Shown piece after piece: positions 1 through 4,810 of a stretch of 7,137 nt of DNA. How positions within the stretch are numbered: position 1 is the first letter of the stretch; each line of letters starts with the position of its first letter. The translations under genes were made by a program, and so were the position numbers. The stretch spans positions 1 to 7,137 of the forward strand of contig JALHDK010000106.1 in NCBI GenBank assembly GCA_022838965.1. The letters run 5' to 3'. Under the pieces are notes generated by a model. The model saw only the letters and a program-made list of their open reading frames with translations. It did no database searches and had not been told where the DNA came from. This stretch comes from Actinomycetales bacterium (GTDB lineage Bacteria > Actinomycetota > Actinomycetes > Actinomycetales > Actinomycetaceae).

Positions 1-3000
1 CACCAACCTGACCGGCACCTTCCTGTGCGCGCGCAGCGCGGTGCCGCTGCTGCGGGCGACGATTCCGCGCGTGCGGCGGGCAGATACGCCCCTGCCTGCC
101 TTGCCCGACAGCGCGATCCCGCTGCGCAACGTCACTGTGACCGTGCGCAACTCGGCGGTCGCGCTGACCTCTCCCGACCAGCCGGAGCGGTTGAACGAGA
201 GGTCGACAGCGCGCACGACGTAGAACCACGTCTGGCCCGCGGCCACGCCGAGGTCCGTGAACGACGTGGCGGTGGTCAGCCCGAGAACCTGGTACGGCCC
301 GCCGGCAGTCGCGGCGCGCCCCACCTCGTACCCGTACAGCGAGGCGTCGCCGCTGACGGCGTCCCAGCTCAGCTCGATCCCGGTGGGGGAGGCGGACACG
401 ACGGCGAGACCGGTGGGCACGGCCGGGGCGGTCGTGTCGCCGCTCGAGTTCACGGTCAGCACGCAGGGGTTGGGTGGGTAGTCGCCCGAGGGCACCGGGC
501 CGTTCAGGTCGGCATAGAGCCAGTCGCGCCCGTTGGTGACCGAGTACCGGTACACAACGTCGAACGTCCCCACGGCCTCCGGGAGCAGGGACGCCATGAA
601 CTCGTCGTTGTTGCCGGCGTCCACGTTGAAGACCGCGTCCACCCACGTCCAGCCAGGGTCGCTCGTGGGGTTCGATCCGGCCGGGCCGTGACCGACCTGG
701 GCGAGGAGACCGGGCGTGGCGCCGGGCTGGTTGGTCACGCCGTCGATCCACACCTGGCCGTACACGTCACCCGTGCGGGTGATGGTCGAGATCGTGTGCG
801 TCATCGTCGGCGGCCACTGCAGGTTCGCCCACCCGATCGCGACGTGCGGGATCGCGGCGACCTCGTTCGACCAGCCGGACTCGTTGCCGGGAGCGTCCAC
901 CGCGGTCACCACGAGGTGCACCCGTTGCCCGTTGGTGAGACCTTCGACGGTGTACGAGGTGCCGGTGACGGGAGCACCGGTCACCCGGACGTACCCGCCG
1001 CCCGTCAGCGGGCTGGCGTAGACGTGGTAACCCGCCGCGCCCGGGACCGCGTTCCACGCCAGCGTCACGGTGCCGTCACCCTCCGCCGTGACCCGGAGGT
1101 CCGTCGGGGCGGCTGGCGGTGCGAGGTCCACGGTCCCGGTGGCGAGCACCACCGCGGACAGGGCGGGCACCGTGCCCTGGATGGCGCCGCCCGTCACCGT
1201 GACGGGCCCCCCGGCGGGCGCGTTGGCTGCGACCACCGGACGCAGGACCGTCCCGTCCGGCAGCCAGCCGGCCACCGGGATAGCGCCCGTCTGCGCGCTC
1301 GCGGAGCGGTTCACGATCACGACGGCGGCCTGCGAGGTCGTGCCGCGACCGTACGCGACCGTCCCGCCGGCGTCGTCGGCCGCGAGGATGCGGAGGTCGC
1401 CGTCAGTGAGGGCGGCGACGTCGTCCCGCGCCTTCGCGAGGGCGGTGTAGTAGGCGAGCAGCTGGCGGTCCCGGGTGTCGCCCCTCGTCCCCTGGCCGGG
1501 CCAGGGGTAGGTGCGGCGGTCGTCCGGGTCGTCGTCGCCGGTGATGCCGACCTCGTCGCCATAGAAGACCGTCGGCGCGCCGGGCATCGTGTACTGGATC
1601 AGCGCGGCGATCCGCTGCCGCGCCTTCCCCTGCGCGACGTTGGCGGCATTCAGCTCCTTGTCCGCGGTGGTGTCCGCGCCCGGCGTGAGCGTCCACCGGA
1701 TCCGCTCGGTGTCGTGTGAGTCGAGCAGGTTCATCAGCGAGTAGTACGCCGCATCGGGATAGTCCTCGCGGATGGAGAGAATCCGGTTGGCTAACTCGCT
1801 CGGGGCGATGATCCTGCCGGAGTCGGCGAAGCCCTTCGAGTCGAAGGGCCCGGGGGCGAGGAGGCCGAGCACCGCGTCCCGCAGCCGGTAGTTCATGGTG
1901 GTGTCGAGGCGGTCGCCGCGGATGGAGCGCAGCAGCGCCGAGTCCTTCTGCCAGGTCTCGGAGATGGTGAGGGCCTGCGGGTCCGTCTCCTTGACCGCCG
2001 CGCGGAAGGTCTCCCAGTACCCGTCCGGGAAGGACGCGTCGCCGGAGACGTCGAGCCGCCACCCGGAGGCGCCCTGCTCGAGCCAGTACCGGCTCACGGA
2101 GTCCTCGCTGGTGAGGAAGTACTGCTGCACCGTGGGGAGCTCCTTGTTGATCACAGGGATCGAGTCGAAGCCGAACCAGCTGGGGTAGTCCATCGTGTTC
2201 GGGCCGTCCGGTCCGGCACAGGGCCCGTCGGTCCTGGGGAAGAAGGTGAACCAGTCACGGAAGGGCGAGGCCACCGACTCGCAGGCGCCGATCTCGGGGA
2301 AGTGGCCGTACCGGTCGAAGAAGGACGAGTCCGAGGACAGGTGGTTGAACACGCCGTCGAGGACGATGCGGATGCCGAGCCGGTCGGCGCTCTTGACCAG
2401 GTTCTCCCAGTCCTTCTGCGTGCCGAAGTACGGGTCGATCCGGTAGTAGTCCTGGGTGTCGTAGCCGTGGTTGGACGCGGAGTCGAAGACAGGGTTGAAG
2501 TAGATCGTGTTCACCCCGAGGGAGGCGAGGTAGGGGAGCTGCTGGTCCACGCCGCGCAGGTCACCGCCCATGTAGTCCCGACCTCGCGGGGACTCCTTGG
2601 TGGGGGACCAGTCCGGCGGCGTGGTGTCGAAGCGCCACGGGCAGTTGGTGGCGCCGTCGGCGTAGTTGCGGCAGTAGCCCTCGGGGAGGGTGTTCCACGG
2701 CAGGGCAAGCACCGGGTCGTCGTAGCGGACGTCGCCGGTGCGGGGGTTGTTGTTGGACCGGCCATCCCGGAAGCGGTCGGGGAAGATCTGGTAGATGACG
2801 GCGTCGGGCGCCCATTCGGGCGCCTCGAAACCGGGGACGTGGAGCATGAGGGCGTAGGAGTGGTCGACGACGTCGTCGGACGGCGCGCCGAGACCGCCGT
2901 CGAGGGCGGGGGTGTCGTCGGCGTAGTAGTCGGTGTCGGTCCCGTCGGTGACAATGAAGCGGTACCAGAGGTTGTCCTCACCCCAGTCGGCGGGGATGGT

Positions 3001-4011
3001 GGCCTGCCAAAAGTCGCAGGCCGCGTCCGCGAGGTCCGCCTGGTAGCAGGAGACGCCGCTGGCCACCCGCTCCATCGGAAGAAGCACCTGGCCGCCGCGC
3101 TCCAGGGACCAGATCCGGGTGGTCACCGCGGTGACGTCGTTCGCAAAGGTGCGGAACCGCAGCGTGACGGGGGTGCCGGCGGGCACGGCCCCGCCGGGTG
3201 AACGGTAGACGTCACTGCGCGAGTCGTGGCGCAGGCCGTCCCACCACACGTTGTTGTCCGGGGCGGGGCCGGAGCCGGCAACGGTGATCGAGAGAACCTT
3301 CGAGTTCGCGTCCCACGAGAAGGAGGCGGTGGCCCCGCCGGGGATCGTGAACGGGATGTTGGCGCCGCCCGGCACGCCGCCGGCGCCGTAGTTCTCGTCC
3401 CAGGCCTCGTTGATCGCCACCTTGGCCTCGTAGCTGCCGGCCGGGAGCGCGGTGGCGGAGAACGTGTAGGTGCCATCGCCGTCCGGGTCCTGCAGCCAGG
3501 AGCGCAGGCAGCCGGGGTCCCAGTCGCCGGAGCAGCCGAGCTCTGACTGGAAGCTGCCGGGCACAGTGGCGATGGTGCTGGTCTGGTTGTCGGTGATCCA
3601 GTGGGTCTCGTGGTCGTAGTAGAACGTCACGGACGTCGCCGCCGCGAGGCTCAGCGGGATGTTCGCGCCGTCGCGCACCGCGCCCGCGCCGTAGTTCTCG
3701 TCCCAGGAGTCGTTCAGGGCGGCCTTGTACTCCCAGTTCCCCTCCGGCACGGTCCAGGTGCCCTGCCAGACGGCGTCGGTCGCGTCGTAGGCGAGGTGCG
3801 TGGCCGCACACCCCGGATCCCAGTCACCCGCGCAGCCGAGTTCGCTCTGCAGGCTCCCGGCGATCGTCACGCTCGCGGGGTCGGGGGTGTGGACGGCCTG
3901 GGCGGGTGGCGCCGTCGACGGGACGATGCCCGCCAGCAGGGCGAGGCCGCCCAGGAGTGCCACCCACCGTGCGTGCCACGCGCGCCGGAGCCGATCGGAG
4001 TAAGCGGCCAT
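1..4011 (-). CDS. Secreted multidomain GH13 alpha-glucan hydrolase (amylopullulanase/neopullulanase type), 3' end not in window
   Basis: It probably hydrolyses alpha-1,4 and possibly alpha-1,6 bonds in starch, pullulan or maltodextrin outside the cell. 1337 residues are visible with no stop. Residues 1-39 are a Sec signal peptide (basic start, hydrophobic core, AQA cleavage site). Two X25-like modules follow (47-137, 147-244), then an N-terminal beta domain (about 250-395). The GH13 barrel (398-850) keeps all conserved regions: DGVFNH (552-557), GWRLDVSGD with nucleophile D654, ISETW with acid/base E685, and LLDSHDTER with H766/D767. A C-terminal beta domain ends near 957. FN3 (963-1050), a Trp-rich beta module (1054-1190) and a second FN3 (1194-1286) follow. 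Cys pairs (60/68, 160/168, 322/332, 447/457, 577/598) fit an exported protein. The ATG at 4011 has a good RBS, and an in-frame stop lies just upstream at 4042-4044. Residues after about 1288 (below position 150) are Arg-rich and do not look native; relatives, as I recall them, have a CBM20-like domain there. Substrate is inferred; family membership is firm. Confidence 0.93.
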   Translation of the reverse strand, partial: MAAYSDRLRRAWHARWVALLGGLALLAGIVPSTAPPAQAVHTPDPASVTIAGSLQSELGCAGDWDPGCAATHLAYDATDAVWQGTWTVPEGNWEYKAALNDSWDENYGAGAVRDGANIPLSLAAATSVTFYYDHETHWITDNQTSTIATVPGSFQSELGCSGDWDPGCLRSWLQDPDGDGTYTFSATALPAGSYEAKVAINEAWDENYGAGGVPGGANIPFTIPGGATASFSWDANSKVLSITVAGSGPAPDNNVWWDGLRHDSRSDVYRSPGGAVPAGTPVTLRFRTFANDVTAVTTRIWSLERGGQVLLPMERVASGVSCYQADLADAACDFWQATIPADWGEDNLWYRFIVTDGTDTDYYADDTPALDGGLGAPSDDVVDHSYALMLHVPGFEAPEWAPDAVIYQIFPDRFRDGRSNNNPRTGDVRYDDPVLALPWNTLPEGYCRNYADGATNCPWRFDTTPPDWSPTKESPRGRDYMGGDLRGVDQQLPYLASLGVNTIYFNPVFDSASNHGYDTQDYYRIDPYFGTQKDWENLVKSADRLGIRIVLDGVFNHLSSDSSFFDRYGHFPEIGACESVASPFRDWFTFFPRTDGPCAGPDGPNTMDYPSWFGFDSIPVINKELPTVQQYFLTSEDSVSRYWLEQGASGWRLDVSGDASFPDGYWETFRAAVKETDPQALTISETWQKDSALLRSIRGDRLDTTMNYRLRDAVLGLLAPGPFDSKGFADSGRIIAPSELANRILSIREDYPDAAYYSLMNLLDSHDTERIRWTLTPGADTTADKELNAANVAQGKARQRIAALIQYTMPGAPTVFYGDEVGITGDDDPDDRRTYPWPGQGTRGDTRDRQLLAYYTALAKARDDVAALTDGDLRILAADDAGGTVAYGRGTTSQAAVVIVNRSASAQTGAIPVAGWLPDGTVLRPVVAANAPAGGPVTVTGGAIQGTVPALSAVVLATGTVDLAPPAAPTDLRVTAEGDGTVTLAWNAVPGAAGYHVYASPLTGGGYVRVTGAPVTGTSYTVEGLTNGQRVHLVVTAVDAPGNESGWSNEVAAIPHVAIGWANLQWPPTMTHTISTITRTGDVYGQVWIDGVTNQPGATPGLLAQVGHGPAGSNPTSDPGWTWVDAVFNVDAGNNDEFMASLLPEAVGTFDVVYRYSVTNGRDWLYADLNGPVPSGDYPPNPCVLTVNSSGDTTAPAVPTGLAVVSASPTGIELSWDAVSGDASLYGYEVGRAATAGGPYQVLGLTTATSFTDLGVAAGQTWFYVVRAVDLSFNRSGWSGEVSATAELRTVTVTLRSGIALSGKAGRGVSARRTRGIVARSSGTALRAHRKVPVRLV
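2..61 (+). other. Possible fragment of a short-chain dehydrogenase/reductase reading frame
   Basis: Plus-strand frame 2 from the window edge reads TNLTGTFLCARSAVPLLRA. This closely fits the alpha-E helix region of classical SDR enzymes, where the Asn of a V-N-L-T-G-type motif belongs to the catalytic tetrad and is followed by a F-L-x-x-R-x-x-x-P-x-L/M pattern. All 20 codons end in G or C and are common ones. After about position 61 the frame stays open to a TAG at 221-223 but no longer resembles an SDR: the expected motif with the catalytic Ser does not follow. It overlaps the doubtful tail of the GH13 gene on the other strand. It may be a broken gene, an assembly junction or chance. Confidence 0.3.
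442..852 (-). other. Trp-rich beta module between two FN3 domains of the hydrolase
   Basis: Residues 1054-1190 form a separate module between FN3-1 (963-1050, positions 862-1125) and FN3-2 (1194-1286, positions 154-432). It starts with IGWANLQWPPTMTHTIS (1057-1073) and contains VYGQVWIDGVTNQPG, GWTWVDAVFNVDAGNNDEF and YRYSVTNGRDWLYADLNG. The exposed-looking Trp/Tyr content suggests an accessory carbohydrate-binding or structural role. I recognise the motif from other large secreted amylolytic proteins but cannot assign a CBM family number. Confidence 0.55.
3280..3573 (-). repeat. X25-like starch module, copy 2 of a tandem pair
   Basis: Residues 147-244 repeat the previous module with a period of about 100 residues. 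SFQSELGCSGDWDPGC (153-168) and AWDENYGAGGVPGGANIP (203-220) match copy 1 almost residue for residue, including Cys160/Cys168. The segments between these anchors are more diverged (for example LRSWLQDPDGDGTYTF against ATHLAYDATDAVWQGT), so this is an old domain duplication and not a recent DNA slippage event. Confidence 0.75.
3601..3873 (-). repeat. X25-like starch module, copy 1 of a tandem pair
   Basis: Residues 47-137 of the hydrolase form the first of two homologous beta-sandwich modules of the kind found at the N-terminus of bacterial pullulanases (X25 type). Shared landmarks are SLQSELGCAGDWDPGC (53-68) and SWDENYGAGAVRDGANIP (102-119). The two Cys (60, 68) probably form a local disulfide. 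Such modules are thought to help bind or position alpha-glucan; binding here is inferred from family. Confidence 0.75.
3895..4011 (-). other. Signal peptide of the GH13 hydrolase
   Basis: The first 39 residues have an Arg-rich n-region (DRLRRAWHAR), a hydrophobic core (VALLGGLALLAGIV) and a Pro/Ala-rich end with an Ala-Gln-Ala motif. Cleavage after A39 would leave a mature start at Val-His-Thr. No lipobox Cys is present, so the enzyme is predicted to be released or held by its carbohydrate-binding modules rather than lipid-anchored. Confidence 0.85.
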
Positions 4012-4018
4012 CGCGATA

Positions 4019-4025
4019 CCCTCCC
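4019..4025 (-). promoter_or_regulatory. Ribosome binding site of the GH13 hydrolase
   Basis: On the minus strand GGGAGGG lies 7 bases before the ATG at 4011. This is a strong Shine-Dalgarno match at a normal distance, and it supports that ATG as the start. Confidence 0.75.
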
Positions 4026-4053
4026 AGACACCACCGGACCCTCACTGGCCCGA

Positions 4054-4066
4054 ATCCTCCAAGGAT
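4054..4066. promoter_or_regulatory. Short inverted repeat overlapping the putative -10, possible operator
   Basis: ATCCT-CCA-AGGAT is a perfect 5-bp dyad with a 3-base centre. It covers most of the candidate -10 of the hydrolase promoter, a usual position for a repressor operator. It lacks the central CG typical of LacI/MalR-family operators, so the regulator cannot be named. A dyad this short can arise by chance. Confidence 0.25.
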
Positions 4067-4090
4067 GCTCGGCCACGTGCGGGCCGTCAA
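4062..4090 (-). promoter_or_regulatory. Candidate sigma-70-type promoter for the GH13 hydrolase
   Basis: On the minus strand TTGACG (4085-4090, one mismatch to the -35 consensus) is followed by a 17-base spacer and CATCCT (4062-4067), a weak -10 that keeps the A at position 2 and the final T. This would give a leader of about 45 bases before the ATG. The -35 sits inside the dyad GCCGT-TG-ACGGC (4083-4094) and the -10 overlaps ATCCT-N3-AGGAT (4054-4066), so a repressor site is possible. Spacing and the -35 are good; the -10 is poor. Confidence 0.4.
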
Positions 4091-4151
4091 CGGCAACTGG
4101 TGGCGCAGCTCACACAAGGGGTGACACACTCGACGGTGCACCCCGAGGAAC

Positions 4152-4157
4152 GGAGGA
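4152..4157 (+). promoter_or_regulatory. Ribosome binding site of the lipoprotein gene
   Basis: GGAGGA lies 4 bases before the ATG at 4162. The match is strong though the spacing is slightly short. It fixes the start at 4162: the same frame is open far upstream, but that part is antisense to the hydrolase signal peptide and X25 modules. No convincing -10/-35 pair was found for this gene in 4091-4151. Confidence 0.75.
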
Positions 4158-4161
4158 CGAG

Positions 4162-4680
4162 ATGGGTACCACGCCGGCCCGATGGGCGTTGCTGCCGGTG
4201 CTGACGGTCGCTGCACTGCTGGCCGGGTGCACCTCCTCCGGCGGCCCGTCGCCCACGCCCACGGCGTCGCCGACGTCGTCGCCCACCGCCTCCCCGACGG
4301 CGTCGCCCGGCGGCACGGCCTCGCCCAGCGGCACGGCGTCGCCATCGCCGACCGGCGGCACGGCCTCGGCGTCGCCGTCCTGGCCGAGCATCCCGACGTC
4401 GCCTCCCGGCGGGAGGCCCGCCGACGACGGCGGCGTTCCCGCGGGCGTGCTCTCCGCCATGGTGGCCGACCTCGCGGGCCGGCTGGGCGTCGCGGAGTCC
4501 GCGATCGCGGTGCTGGAGGCGCAGGCCGTCACCTGGAACGACGGGTCCATCGGCTGCCCGAAGCCGGGCATGTCCTACACGCAGGCGCTCGTGGACGGCT
4601 ACTGGGTGGTGCTGGGCTTCGATGGCGTGCTGTACGACTACCACGCCAGCCGCAGCGGGTACTACTTCCTCTGCGAGTAG
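4162..4680 (+). CDS. Putative lipoprotein with Thr/Ser/Pro-rich stalk and small conserved C-terminal domain
   Basis: This is a 172-residue protein predicted to be lipid-anchored on the outer face of the cytoplasmic membrane. Residues 1-22 are a signal peptide ending in the lipobox L20-A-G-C23, so Cys23 is the expected lipidated residue. Residues 24-83 are a low-complexity stalk of Thr, Ser, Pro, Ala and Gly. Residues 92-172 are a compact domain: a helix (VLSAMVADLAGRLGV) and then TWNDGSIGCPKPGMSYTQ (124-141), VDGYWVVL, LYDYHA and a terminal FLCE. Cys132 and Cys171 probably form a disulfide. I recognise this W-x-D-G-S-x-G-C-P-x-P-G domain from hypothetical proteins of actinobacteria and other high-GC bacteria but know no function for it. 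The gene is divergent from the hydrolase (150 bp apart) and convergent with the protease. A role in binding or in anchoring near the secreted enzymes is only a guess. Confidence 0.88.
   Translation: MGTTPARWALLPVLTVAALLAGCTSSGGPSPTPTASPTSSPTASPTASPGGTASPSGTASPSPTGGTASASPSWPSIPTSPPGGRPADDGGVPAGVLSAMVADLAGRLGVAESAIAVLEAQAVTWNDGSIGCPKPGMSYTQALVDGYWVVLGFDGVLYDYHASRSGYYFLCE
4231..4410 (+). repeat. Low-complexity Thr/Ser/Pro/Ala/Gly stalk with repeated GGTAS units
   Basis: Residues 24-83 of the lipoprotein are coded by a run of related GC-rich triplets (acg, tcg, ccc, gcc, ggc). The 15-mer ggcggcacggcctcg occurs exactly twice, in frame, at 4309-4323 and 4354-4368, and a GTAS variant lies between them. 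The tract probably expands and contracts by slippage and serves as a flexible, perhaps glycosylated, wall-spanning linker. Confidence 0.7.
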
Positions 4681-4696
4681 TACCTGTGGCGGGTGA

Positions 4697-4717
4697 GGCA
4701 CGGCCTCGCCCCGTGCC
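4697..4717. terminator. GC-rich hairpin just after the lipoprotein stop
   Basis: GGCACGG (4697-4703) pairs with CCGTGCC (4711-4717), a perfect 7-bp stem with a 7-base loop. It begins 16 bases after the stop codon at 4680. An overlapping alternative pairing (GAGGC/GCCTC, 4695-4707) exists. No T-tract follows, so it may be an accessory terminator or an mRNA 3'-end stabiliser. Confidence 0.35.
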
Positions 4718-4755
4718 GCCGGCGCGGCGCGGACGTCTCTCGTCCCGGACAGCGA

Positions 4756-4779
4756 ACAGGGCCCCTCGCGGGGCCCTGT
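4756..4779. terminator. Bidirectional terminator candidate between convergent genes
   Basis: ACAGGGCCCC (4756-4765) pairs perfectly with GGGGCCCTGT (4770-4779) around the tetraloop TCGC, giving a very stable 10-bp stem. It lies between the lipoprotein stop (4680) and the protease stop (4811-4813, minus strand), where both transcripts must end. There is no T-run on either side, as is common for terminators in high-GC actinobacteria. Confidence 0.7.
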
Positions 4780-4810
4780 CCGGTTGGAGCGCGCCGAGCG
4801 CGGGGTTGGA

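Noticed and set aside
25..1719. Long plus-strand open frame of 564 codons over the hydrolase region
   Set aside because: It is the codon-aligned antisense of the GH13 gene; the protein is Arg/Gly/Val-rich with no domain, while the minus strand has clear GH13 catalytic motifs.
2302..3201. Plus-strand open frame of 299 codons
   Set aside because: It is antisense to the GH13 N-terminal and catalytic domains; Val/Gly/Glu-rich composition is typical of shadow frames in high-GC DNA.
4074..4079. CACGTG palindrome in the divergent intergenic region
   Set aside because: A 6-bp palindrome without extended symmetry; not enough for an operator call.
4135..4142. Palindrome GGTGCACC upstream of the lipoprotein gene
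   Set aside because: It is only 8 bp, its flanks do not extend the symmetry, and such palindromes are common in GC-rich DNA; no regulator can be supported.
3601..4161. Upstream extension of the lipoprotein frame
   Set aside because: It would run antisense through the hydrolase X25 module and signal peptide. The ATG at 4162 has its own RBS and a perfect lipoprotein signal.
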